Shown: positions 1 through 5,998 of the stretch, in pieces
Layout of the letters: each line of letters begins with the position of its first letter
Numbering within the stretch: position 1 is the stretch's first letter
Assembly: GCA_039810005.1 (NCBI GenBank)
Contig: JBDHWD010000138.1
Location: 1 to 7,069, forward strand
Source of the DNA: JAMLIA01 sp039810005
GTDB lineage: Bacteria > Chloroflexota > Chloroflexia > Thermomicrobiales > CFX8
Length of the DNA stretch: 7,069 nt
Direction: 5' to 3'
Program-made: the position numbers and the translations under genes
Notes under the pieces: generated by a model
The model's input: only the letters and a program-made list of their open reading frames with translations
What the model was told of the DNA's origin: nothing
Database searches by the model: none

Positions 1-972
1 GCCCGCAGCCGCGGCAAGATGCTCGTTATCCTGGAGAGCTTCTGGGCCTGGGGCTGGATCATGGCGGCTGTGATCGGGCTGCTGGTCGTGCCTCGCGTCG
101 GCGACGCCGGCTGGCGGGTGGCCTTCATCGTCGGCGCAGCGCCGGCACTCTACGCCGTCTTCCTGCGCCGAGCTGTCCCGGAGTCGCCGCGCTGGCTGGC
201 CGCCAACGGGCGCCACGATGAGGCGGTCGGGATCGTCCGCGATCTTGAGACGGCTGCGGGCGAGCCGCACGTCGAGCTGACGCCGCTCCGAGCAGAGTTG
301 GGGCAGCAGCAGCCGCTGGTCGAGCAGTTCCGGCGGCTATGGTCAACGGCGCTGGCGCAGCGGACCTTCGTGCTCTGGGTACTGTGGTTCGGAATCACCT
401 TCTCATACTACGGCGTCTTCATCTGGCTGCCACAACTGCTGGTGGATCGCGGGCTATCGACGGTACGCTCGTTCGAGTACGTGCTGATCACGACACTGGC
501 GCAAGTGCCGGGCTACTTCTCGGCCGCCTGGCTGGTCGAGCGCTGGGGACGGCGGCCGACGTTGGTGACCTACTTGCTCGGCTCGGCAGTCTCGGCCCTG
601 CTGCTGGGCCGCGCCGGTGACGACCCGACGCTGCTGATCTGGAGCTGCCTGCTGTCATTCTTCAACCTCGGTGCCTGGGGCGTGGTTTACACCTACACGC
701 CGGAACAGTACCCGACGGAGATACGCGCCTTCGGGGCCGGCTCGGCGGCGTCCTTCGGCCGGCTGGGCGGCATCATCGCGCCCTACCTGACTCCGTGGCT
801 GATGTCGTCGGCGGGCTTCAGCCAGCCGGCCGTCTTCGTCGTGTTCATGGCCGTCTTCGCCGCCACCGGACTGGTCGTCCTGCTCTTCGGTGAGGAGACA
901 CGCGGCCGTCCCCTCGAAGCAATCACTGCCACCGCGCCAGTGACACGTTCGGAGGCCGGCCGCCTCGCCTGA
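1..972 (+). CDS. MFS transporter, sugar/metabolite:H+ symporter type (3' part; start lies before the window)
   Basis: This is an inner-membrane secondary transporter of the major facilitator superfamily. The frame is open from base 1, and the six codons before the first ATG (base 19) already read as family sequence (ARSRGK, then MLVILESFWAWGW), so that ATG is internal. 323 residues are visible; family members are usually about 430-480, so roughly TM1-TM3 are missing. Visible landmarks: TM4 (about residues 8-32), TM5/6 ending in the signature PESPRWL (60-66), a hydrophilic central loop (70-115), TM7 with SYYGVFIWLPQ, TM8 followed by ERWGRRP (180-186, the loop motif repeated in the second half), then PEQYPTEIRAFG (234-245) and a terminal EETRGRPLE (298-306) after TM12. 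These are typical of the sugar-porter/metabolite-symporter branch. The substrate cannot be told from sequence. It converges on the - strand gene, 99 bases apart. Family certain, substrate unknown. Confidence 0.93.
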   Translation, partial: ARSRGKMLVILESFWAWGWIMAAVIGLLVVPRVGDAGWRVAFIVGAAPALYAVFLRRAVPESPRWLAANGRHDEAVGIVRDLETAAGEPHVELTPLRAELGQQQPLVEQFRRLWSTALAQRTFVLWVLWFGITFSYYGVFIWLPQLLVDRGLSTVRSFEYVLITTLAQVPGYFSAAWLVERWGRRPTLVTYLLGSAVSALLLGRAGDDPTLLIWSCLLSFFNLGAWGVVYTYTPEQYPTEIRAFGAGSAASFGRLGGIIAPYLTPWLMSSAGFSQPAVFVVFMAVFAATGLVVLLFGEETRGRPLEAITATAPVTRSEAGRLA

Positions 973-1025
973 TGTCGCCAATGGCACAGCGCGGCGCAAA
1001 GGTAAAACCACACGCAACGAGACAA

Positions 1026-1047
1026 GCCGGCGTCATCTGACGCCGGC
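1026..1047. terminator. Perfect inverted repeat between convergent genes, probable terminator
   Basis: A 10-bp perfect stem (GCCGGCGTCA / TGACGCCGGC) separated by only two bases sits 53 bases after the transporter stop and 24 bases after the stop of the - strand beta-helix gene. In RNA it would form a 9-bp GC-rich stem with a 4-base loop. On the - strand it is followed by a moderately T-rich stretch (TTGTCTCGTT, then GGTTTTACC). On the + strand there is no T run. It is best read as a terminator for the - strand gene, perhaps working in both directions. Confidence 0.68.
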
Positions 1048-1071
1048 CTGCCTGATTGCGCTGCTGCTCCG

Positions 1072-3465
1072 TCAGCGCTGGAACTGGTACGTCTGCGACC
1101 AGGTCGTGCCATCGGCCAGCGTCACGCGCAGCTCCTGACACGTCCCCGCCATCCACCGCGTTGTCTGCCACCAGAAGACGTAACTACTCCCTGCTCCCTG
1201 TTGCAGCTGGCCACGGCTACCGGCTGGCATCGCTGGCACTGGCTCGGTGCCCGGTGCGGCATTGCAGGCGATCGTCGTGATGCTCTCGACGGCATCCAGA
1301 CCGACGTTGCCATTGATAAAGAAGATGACGGTGACCGGCAGTCCGGCCAGGATCTTCCGCGGCCCGCGGCGGTCGTCCGTCGTGGTGGCGAAGCCCTGCC
1401 AGTCATACTCGACGGTGTAGGTGGCCGACGCGCTGCTGGCATTCCCAGCGTAATCAACCGCGCCTGCGCAGGTGGCGATGATCTCACCAACGGGGCCGCC
1501 ACTGGTGCTGATGGTGGCTGCAGTTGCCACACCGGAGGTTGCATCGGAGGTTGTGCAACCAGCACTTGGCACATCACCAAGGGCGTAGGTCGCGCCGTCC
1601 GTGACACCGGTGACCGCAACGACCGGTGCGGTCCCGTCACGTCCGATGACGACATCGACCGGGCCGGACATACCGCCCTCGGATGTGGCGGCGCAGGAAT
1701 AAGTCGTCTTGGTTTGATCGGATGCTATGGTCTGGTCGACGCAGCCAGTAAGCTGCAACGTCTCCGGAGAGTCGTTCTCGGTGACTGTCCAGTCGAGGCT
1801 GACATCACCAGTGTACCAACCGTCTGCTCCATTTGGCGTGGCCGGATTGAGCGTGTAGTCGACAACAGGTGGCGTCCCTTCAGTGACGGAGTAGGTCACC
1901 GAGGTCGAGCCAACGTTGCCGGCAAAGTCCTTGGCACCGCTACAAGTCACGGTGACCGATCCACGCGGACCACCGGTAGACGACAGGATCGCATTCGTCG
2001 CAACACCCGAGGTGGCGTCGGCGGTCACGCAACTGGCGGGCGGGACCGCGCCGAGTGTGTACGTCGCGCCGTCCTCTACGCCAACGACAGTGACCTGTGG
2101 CGGCGTGGCATCTCGACCAATGGTGAGGCTGATCGAGCCGCTCATTCCGCCTATCGACGAAGCCAAGCAGGTGAAGGTCGTCTTCTCCTGGTCACTCGTG
2201 ATGTTCTGGTCAACGCAACCGTGCTTGACAACCGTGCCGGGCGACTCATTGTCGGCCACGTTCCAAGTCAACGTTACATCACTGGTGAACCAGCCATTGT
2301 CACCGTCCGGCACCGAGGGATCGAACGTCGCCTGGATCGATGGAGCGGTCAGATCAGGGGTGCCGGTGGTGTCGTATGCGCCAACGTCACAGGCGGTGGT
2401 GCTACGGACGTAGCCGCGTTGATCGATACCCTTCACGTCTGTGCCGACGCAGACACTCAGGATTCCGGCACCGATCGCAACCGAGCCTTCCAGGAGTGGG
2501 TGCGTCTGCGTGGGGCCGCCTGCGTCCGCCAGAAGACCAAGCATCAGGTCGCCGAACGATACCTGTGTCGCACCCGTGCAGGTCGAATCAGTTGAGAGAT
2601 TTCCACCGCCATCAATATAGGTTGAGCCAGTCCCGACGTCGCAGTTCGAACCTGCTGCTTGTGCCAGGATGGTATTCGTCACCGAAACGCTACCGCCGGA
2701 ATCAACTCTGACCCCGCCAGAAATAGTGTACCCAGAGTTGGCAGCGATGGTGCTATTGATGATTTGCGAGTTGGGGCCGTATATCGTAACCGCGCCGCCC
2801 TGGACGGTCGCAATATTACCGGAGATTGTGCTGTTTACGATCGCGATGGTATCCGCAGAAAATACCGCTCCGGTATATGCCCCGGCATTTTTGGAGATTG
2901 TGCTTTCGCTAATTGTCGTCTTGCCGCGCGCATAGATTGCACCGGCTCTGCTGGCGTAGTTATTGGTTATGGTGCTCCGTCGAATGTTCACAGTCCCCGT
3001 CGAGTAGATCGCCCCGCCAAACGAATTGATGGCCTCGCTTGGCGCTCTGTTCGAATCCAGGGAACTTTCGAAGATCGTGAGCGTGGTATTGCTGTCCTCA
3101 GCAAGGATCCCGCTCCCGAGAGTCTCGGACGCACCATTGATAATGCGCAACCCGATCAGGTGGACATCGGCTCCATTATTGATATACAGCACGCGAGTGG
3201 CGTGATTACCATCAAGCACAACATCGTACCCATTGCCGTCGAGCGTCACGCTATCCAGTACGATGTTCTCACTCAGCATGAGGGAGGCATCGCAACTGAA
3301 GCGGACCGTGCCGCCGGAACCGGCCCCGGCGATAGCAGTGGTCAACATCGCCACATCGGAGGGACAGACGACGACCGTCGCTGCCGAGACCGGCTGGGGG
3401 GTCGCAGCCAGCGTCGTCACCAGCATGCCGAGAATCGCCACGGCGCGAATCAGGACTGTCCGCAT
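1072..3465 (-). CDS. Secreted right-handed beta-helix protein, choice-of-anchor Q, two Ig-like modules, C-terminal PxKF-type domain
   Basis: This is a predicted exported surface or extracellular protein of 797 residues with no recognisable catalytic motif. Order: signal peptide 1-28 (MRTVLIRAVA, hydrophobic core, VSA before the cut); conserved N-terminal cap about 31-110 (VCPSD, FSCDAS, LDGNG, LDGNHA); Pmp-like parallel beta-helix about 119-285 with rungs every 24-27 residues (GGAIY, STITNN, STISKN, NSTISGN, NSTIAAN); choice-of-anchor Q region about 287-365 (GGNL, GGPTQT, GIDQRGY, TACDVGAYD); two Ig/HYR-like modules 371-529 and 531-685; PxKF-like domain 687-797 (RRGPRKILAG, INGNVGLDAV, ending LADGTTWSQTYQFQR). 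The ATG at 3465 is preceded by a strong GGAGGGG site. No LPXTG or terminal helix is present, so how it is held at the surface is unclear. It probably has its own transcription unit, as the upstream paralogue ends in a terminator. Cysteines come mostly in pairs per module, fitting export. Adhesin or matrix role is inference. Confidence 0.9.
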   Translation of the reverse strand: MRTVLIRAVAILGMLVTTLAATPQPVSAATVVVCPSDVAMLTTAIAGAGSGGTVRFSCDASLMLSENIVLDSVTLDGNGYDVVLDGNHATRVLYINNGADVHLIGLRIINGASETLGSGILAEDSNTTLTIFESSLDSNRAPSEAINSFGGAIYSTGTVNIRRSTITNNYASRAGAIYARGKTTISESTISKNAGAYTGAVFSADTIAIVNSTISGNIATVQGGAVTIYGPNSQIINSTIAANSGYTISGGVRVDSGGSVSVTNTILAQAAGSNCDVGTGSTYIDGGGNLSTDSTCTGATQVSFGDLMLGLLADAGGPTQTHPLLEGSVAIGAGILSVCVGTDVKGIDQRGYVRSTTACDVGAYDTTGTPDLTAPSIQATFDPSVPDGDNGWFTSDVTLTWNVADNESPGTVVKHGCVDQNITSDQEKTTFTCLASSIGGMSGSISLTIGRDATPPQVTVVGVEDGATYTLGAVPPASCVTADATSGVATNAILSSTGGPRGSVTVTCSGAKDFAGNVGSTSVTYSVTEGTPPVVDYTLNPATPNGADGWYTGDVSLDWTVTENDSPETLQLTGCVDQTIASDQTKTTYSCAATSEGGMSGPVDVVIGRDGTAPVVAVTGVTDGATYALGDVPSAGCTTSDATSGVATAATISTSGGPVGEIIATCAGAVDYAGNASSASATYTVEYDWQGFATTTDDRRGPRKILAGLPVTVIFFINGNVGLDAVESITTIACNAAPGTEPVPAMPAGSRGQLQQGAGSSYVFWWQTTRWMAGTCQELRVTLADGTTWSQTYQFQR
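1075..1407 (-). repeat. C-terminal PxKF-like domain, copy 1
   Basis: This 111-codon block encodes the C-terminal domain of the 797-aa protein. It is 105/111 identical in residues to the copy at 3777-4109 and 80/111 to the copy at 6002-6334 (hand counts, no gaps needed). At DNA level copies 1 and 2 differ at about 25 positions and share a 59-base exact tract (1301-1359 and 4003-4061). The tract 1273-1313 (41 bases) is instead identical to copy 3 (6200-6240). Confidence 0.85.
1411..2355 (-). repeat. Tandem pair of Ig/HYR-like modules (about 155-160 codons each)
   Basis: There are two consecutive copies of one module inside the 797-aa protein. The N-terminal copy is encoded at 1879-2355 and the C-terminal copy at 1411-1875. 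Each runs GW-F/Y-T-x-DV, W-x-V, ESP or DSP, GCVDQ, TTF/Y-x-C, GGMSG, IGRD, then GATY-T/A-LG, VP, DATSGVAT, a second Cys pair, and AGN ending in TY-S/T-V. The two other paralogues carry only one such module. The second copy here resembles the other genes' modules in its latter half, while both first halves share the GCVDQ/GGMSG form seen only in this gene. Confidence 0.8.
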
Positions 3466-3474
3466 GGCTATCGT

Positions 3475-3481
3475 CCCCTCC
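3475..3481 (-). promoter_or_regulatory. Ribosome-binding site of the 797-aa gene
   Basis: On the - strand the bases read GGAGGGG, nine bases before the ATG at 3465. This is a strong Shine-Dalgarno match and fixes the start. The start is also supported by the immediate signal peptide. Confidence 0.85.
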
Positions 3482-3497
3482 GTTGAAACAATGTTCA

Positions 3498-3525
3498 GCT
3501 ATAGCGCAGCAGAGAATCGCTTGAA
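3498..3525 (-). promoter_or_regulatory. Possible sigma70-type promoter for the 797-aa gene
   Basis: On the - strand TTCAAG (3525-3520) and TATAGC (3503-3498) are separated by 16 bases, about 17 bases before the Shine-Dalgarno sequence. Each hexamer matches the consensus only partly. A promoter is expected here because the upstream paralogue is followed by a good terminator, but this exact site is a guess. Confidence 0.3.
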
Positions 3526-3709
3526 GATGGCGATCATCTGGCGCCAGAGAGATAAAACGCTTGCGCGCTCACGATTGCTGATGACTCGATGTACCACGAA
3601 TTTGCTCTTCTCGCGAGTCTAGCATGCAACGTGGATGTGTCGCTGGCAGCGTTGTTGATGCCCCATGGAAATCAACCCAGGGGCTGAGAAGCCGTTCGCT
3701 GTGATGCCA

Positions 3710-3751
3710 AAACGAAAGAGCGGATCGTCGTCTTTCGACAGCGACCCGCTC
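3710..3751 (-). terminator. Intrinsic terminator of the 641-aa beta-helix gene
   Basis: Reading the - strand from 3751, GAGCGGGTCG pairs with CGATCCGCTC (10 bp, one G-U). The 14-base apex contains a small GTC-GAAA-GAC hairpin with a GNRA-type loop, and the stem is followed at once by TTTCGTTTT. It begins 22 bases after the stop codon at 3774. Stem plus T-rich tail make this the clearest rho-independent terminator in the window, separating this gene's transcript from the next paralogue's. Confidence 0.82.
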
Positions 3752-3773
3752 GTTGCCCAGACGTCGTGCGGCC

Positions 3774-5699
3774 TTACCGCTGGAACTGATACGTCTGCGA
3801 CCAGGTCGTGCCATCGGCCAGCGTCACGCGCAACTCCTGACACGTCCCGGCCATCCACCGCGTTGGCTGCCACTGGAAGATGTAGCTACCTCCGGCTCCC
3901 TGCTGCAGCTGGCCACGGCTACCAGCTGGCATCGCTGGCACTGGCTCGGTGCCCGGCGCGGCATTACAGGCGATCGTCGTGATGCTCTCAACGGCGTCCA
4001 ACCCGACGTTGCCATTGATAAAGAAGATGACGGTGACCGGCAGTCCGGCCAGGATCTTCCGTGGGCCGCGGCGGTCGTCCGTCGTGGACTTGAAGCCCTG
4101 CCAGTCATAGAGGACGGTGTAGGTCAGCGAGGCGGAGCCGGTGTTACCGGCATTGTCAGTGGCTCCGGCACAGGTCGCCGTGATCTCACCGACGGGATCA
4201 CTACTCGTTGAGAGCGTTGCCGCTGTCGCCACACCGGAGGTGGCGTCCGTCGTTGCGCAACCAGCGCTGGGCACATTACCAAGCGTGTAGGTCGCGCCGT
4301 CCGTGACGCCGGTGACAGACACGACCGGCAGTGTCGCGTCGCGCTGGATGGTGACAGACTGGCTGGCGGTGCCGCCTGCACTGGTGGCTTCGCAGATCAG
4401 CGTCGTGCCGGTCGTATCGGTCGTGATCGTCGTTGCGTCGCAGCCATGCGTTGCGCTGATGTCCGACTCATCGTCAACGACGCTCCAGGTGACGATGACA
4501 TCGCTGGTGTACCAGCCATTGCTGCCGAGCGTGCCAGTGATGATCGGGGTGATGGTTGGCACGGTGTCGTCCGCGCGGGTCGCGCCACTATCGTAGGCAC
4601 CGCTATCGCAAGTCGTTGTCGGGCGGGTGTAGCCGCGCTGATCGAGGCCGTTGACCGGGGCTGCAGCACAGGCTGCAAGGACACCGAAGCCGATGGCCAC
4701 CGAGTCCTCGCCGAGCGCGATGGTCTGGGTCAGGCCGCCGTTGTCCGCCAACTCGCCGAGGTCGAGGTCTTCGAGGCTGACCTCGGTGCCGAATCCGCAG
4801 GACGAGTCGGTCACCAGGTTGTGACCGACGCTGCCGTGCGATGGTTCTGTTTCAAAACACTGACCGACGCTGGAGCCGGCCAGGATCGTGTTCGTAATGG
4901 TGGCTATCGCAGAATATGAGACGGCCAGGCTGTTGCCGCTCGCCACACCCGCCCCGCCATACACCGGCAATGCCTGGTTCTCGTAGAACGTGCTATTGAC
5001 CACCGTTACAGAGCCGGAGGCATAGATCGCCCCACCCATGTTTGCGGTGTTTCCTGTCAATGTGCTATTGGTCAGATGCAAGTCGAAGTTGGCATAAATC
5101 GCACCGCTGGTAATGTACGCAGAGTTGTCTGCCAACGTGCTATTGGCCACGTTGATATATGTACTAGTAGCATAGATGGCGCCGCCGGAGTGGCCTGCAG
5201 TGTTGTTCGTCAACGTGCTGTTGATCACGTTCAGAACCGTCATATCACTGTAGATGGCACCGCCGCCAAAGGCGTGGTTCCCATCCAGTGTGCTGTTCGT
5301 CACCGTCAGGACACTGTTGGCTGCTGAAATGATTGCGCCGCCATGGCCTTCATCGTCCGACCCTGTGCTTCCGTTGACCAGGTTCAGGCCAGTTAATGAC
5401 ACGGTGCCAGACACGGTGAAGATGCGCACCGCATGGTTGCCGTCGAGCGTGACGTCGAAGCCATTACCGTCCAGGCTGACATCGGCCAGCGCGATCGTGC
5501 TGCTGAGCGTTATCGACGCGTCGCAACTGAACAGCATCGTGCCGCCAGGCCCGGCAGCACCGATGGCGGCTTCCAGCATGGCCTGGTTTGACGGGCAGAA
5601 CAGGACCGTTCCTGCCGCCTGCGCCGGGAGCGCTGCCCAACTGCATGTGACGAGCAGCATCCCCAACGTCAAAATGGTTCGCAGGGCTTTCCTCGGCAT
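3774..5699 (-). CDS. Secreted right-handed beta-helix protein, choice-of-anchor Q, one Ig-like module, C-terminal PxKF-type domain
   Basis: This is a predicted exported, non-enzymatic surface protein of 641 residues. I start it at the ATG at 5699, not at the upstream in-frame ATG at 5819: 5699 has AAGGA five bases ahead and begins directly with a signal peptide (MPRKALRTIL, hydrophobic stretch, LPAQAA; cut near residue 28). The extra 40 residues would put non-signal sequence first. Order: N-terminal cap 31-110 (FCPSN, FSCDAS, LDGNG, LDGNHA); beta-helix about 119-275 with NST rungs at residues 135, 160, 186, 211 and 235, a 24-26 residue period alternating with GGAIY; choice-of-anchor Q about 292-371 (GHNL, GGLTQT, GLDQRGY, TTCDSGAYD); one Ig/HYR-like module 378-529; PxKF-like domain 531-641. 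It is the middle gene of the array, with a structured leader upstream and a terminator downstream. No sortase motif or terminal helix is seen. The adhesin or matrix role is inferred. Confidence 0.9.
   Translation of the reverse strand: MPRKALRTILTLGMLLVTCSWAALPAQAAGTVLFCPSNQAMLEAAIGAAGPGGTMLFSCDASITLSSTIALADVSLDGNGFDVTLDGNHAVRIFTVSGTVSLTGLNLVNGSTGSDDEGHGGAIISAANSVLTVTNSTLDGNHAFGGGAIYSDMTVLNVINSTLTNNTAGHSGGAIYATSTYINVANSTLADNSAYITSGAIYANFDLHLTNSTLTGNTANMGGAIYASGSVTVVNSTFYENQALPVYGGAGVASGNSLAVSYSAIATITNTILAGSSVGQCFETEPSHGSVGHNLVTDSSCGFGTEVSLEDLDLGELADNGGLTQTIALGEDSVAIGFGVLAACAAAPVNGLDQRGYTRPTTTCDSGAYDSGATRADDTVPTITPIITGTLGSNGWYTSDVIVTWSVVDDESDISATHGCDATTITTDTTGTTLICEATSAGGTASQSVTIQRDATLPVVSVTGVTDGATYTLGNVPSAGCATTDATSGVATAATLSTSSDPVGEITATCAGATDNAGNTGSASLTYTVLYDWQGFKSTTDDRRGPRKILAGLPVTVIFFINGNVGLDAVESITTIACNAAPGTEPVPAMPAGSRGQLQQGAGGSYIFQWQPTRWMAGTCQELRVTLADGTTWSQTYQFQR
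3777..4109 (-). repeat. C-terminal PxKF-like domain, copy 2
   Basis: This is the 111-codon C-terminal block of the 641-aa protein. Against copy 1 only six residues differ (near the FKSTTD, GGSYIFQW and QPTRW positions), and DNA identity is about 92% by hand. It is much closer to copy 1 than to copy 3, though the neighbouring Ig-like module is closest to that of the copy-3 gene. Confidence 0.85.
4113..4568 (-). repeat. Single Ig/HYR-like module of the 641-aa gene
   Basis: It shares NGWYTSDV, TWSVVDDES, GCDATT, CEATSAGG, SQSVTI and RDAT with the module at 6335-6796. The 797-aa gene has GCVDQ and GGMSG at the corresponding places. The first half therefore groups with the third paralogue, even though the adjacent C-terminal domain groups with the 797-aa gene. 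Confidence 0.75.
4890..5345 (-). repeat. Beta-helix rung repeats
   Basis: Five NSTL/NSTF rungs at residues 135-238 of the 641-aa protein recur every 24-26 residues, with GGAIY-like turns between them; a last variant (NTIL) follows at residue 270. In DNA this shows as a recurring GTGCTATTG or GTGCTGTTG on the + strand. It is coding repetition of the Pmp/pectate-lyase-like helix fold, one rung per coil, and not a separate element. Confidence 0.75.
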
Positions 5700-5704
5700 A
5701 GGTT

Positions 5705-5710
5705 TCCTTC
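5705..5710 (-). promoter_or_regulatory. Ribosome-binding site deciding the start of the 641-aa gene
   Basis: GAAGGA on the - strand lies five bases before the ATG at 5699. The upstream in-frame ATGs at 5717 and 5819 have no comparable site, so this selects 5699 as the start. Confidence 0.75.
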
Positions 5711-5728
5711 TCACCATGTGCCACATAC

Positions 5729-5746
5729 GCGGATGCTTCGATCCGC
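5729..5746 (-). promoter_or_regulatory. Short hairpin close to the ribosome-binding site
   Basis: GCGGAT and ATCCGC form a 6-bp stem with a 6-base loop, about 20 bases before the Shine-Dalgarno sequence of the 641-aa gene. It may be part of a folded leader together with the larger inverted repeat just upstream. On its own it could be chance. Confidence 0.35.
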
Positions 5747-5762
5747 CCAGCATCATTCCATC

Positions 5763-5820
5763 GATGAAGGCACCATCGCACCCGCCACCTGTCGCAACAG
5801 CGACAGGTCGTGCTTTCATC
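5763..5820. repeat. Nested inverted repeat in the leader of the 641-aa gene
   Basis: The outer arms 5763-5773 and 5810-5820 pair over 11 positions with one mismatch (a G-U if transcribed as + strand RNA). The inner arms 5787-5795 and 5800-5808 pair perfectly over 9 bp (ACCTGTCGC / GCGACAGGT) around the 4-base loop AACA. The right arm is nearly continuous (one base between its parts), while the left arm has a 13-base interruption. There is no T run on either side, so it does not look like a terminator. It could be an operator, a structured 5' leader, or a relic of a small repeat element. Confidence 0.6.
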
Positions 5821-5940
5821 CACGCATCGTGCGCGAAGCCGCTTTACCGAGCGATTGCGCTAGTCTACAGCACTCACGGCTCAAACGGACCAGACGCAAC
5901 CCACACACGTTGGCCAGTGGATACGTACAGGGCCGGGCAG

Positions 5941-5982
5941 GCACAGCACGGCCGAAGACTGGAGACGTCGGCCTTGCTGTGC
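5941..5982 (-). terminator. Long hairpin after the third paralogue, probable terminator
   Basis: GCACAGCA (5941-5948) pairs with TGCTGTGC (5975-5982). After one mismatch, GGCCGA (5950-5955) pairs with TCGGCC (5968-5973), around a 12-base loop. The stem of 14 paired bases starts 16 bases past the stop codon at 5999 of the - strand gene. The T tract expected of an intrinsic terminator is missing (CTGCCC follows), so it may instead protect the 3' end or act with Rho. Confidence 0.55.
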
Positions 5983-5998
5983 GTGTGAGGTTCGCGGA

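Larger units (their letters stand above)
3466..3773. other. Intergenic region between two beta-helix genes
   Basis: This 308-base gap holds the terminator of the 641-aa gene at its right end, and the ribosome-binding site and a tentative promoter of the 797-aa gene at its left end. The middle (about 3530-3700) contains only short weak dyads, such as the palindrome CTCGCGAG near 3610. I see no convincing small gene in it. Confidence 0.6.
5700..5998. other. Intergenic region upstream of the 641-aa gene
   Basis: This 299-base gap contains a long hairpin next to the third paralogue's stop, the nested inverted repeat, a short hairpin and the ribosome-binding site. A promoter for the 641-aa gene should lie about 5820-5940. 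TTGAGC (5883-5878) is a fair -35 candidate, but I find no well-spaced -10 and do not call one. Confidence 0.5.

Noticed and set aside
19..21. ATG at 19 as the transporter start
   Set aside because: The codons before it match the conserved loop ahead of this helix in the family, and a start here would leave a transporter lacking its first helices.
1201..2595. Long + strand reading frame (464 codons) opposite the 797-aa gene
   Set aside because: It is antisense to the Q/Ig-like/PxKF coding region, rich in Arg/Gly/Asp with no recognisable domain, and has no ribosome-binding site that I can see. Long antisense frames are expected in GC-rich repetitive coding DNA.
2659..3486. + strand reading frame (275 codons) opposite the beta-helix of the 797-aa gene
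   Set aside because: It mirrors the sense gene over its length and shows no domain, signal peptide or hydrophobic pattern of its own.
4970..5300. CRISPR-like regular repeats (GTGCTATTG every 75-78 bases)
   Set aside because: The repeats are too short and degenerate, and each encodes an NSTL rung of the beta-helix at a fixed position in frame.
5700..5819. Upstream in-frame start (ATG at 5819) for the 641-aa gene
   Set aside because: There is no Shine-Dalgarno match ahead of it, and it would add 40 residues before an otherwise ideal signal peptide; the added stretch coincides with inverted repeats.
5254..5988. + strand reading frame (244 codons) spanning the start of the 641-aa gene and its leader
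   Set aside because: Most of it is antisense to the signal peptide and helix of the 641-aa gene, and it runs through inverted repeats in the gap; no protein family is recognisable.
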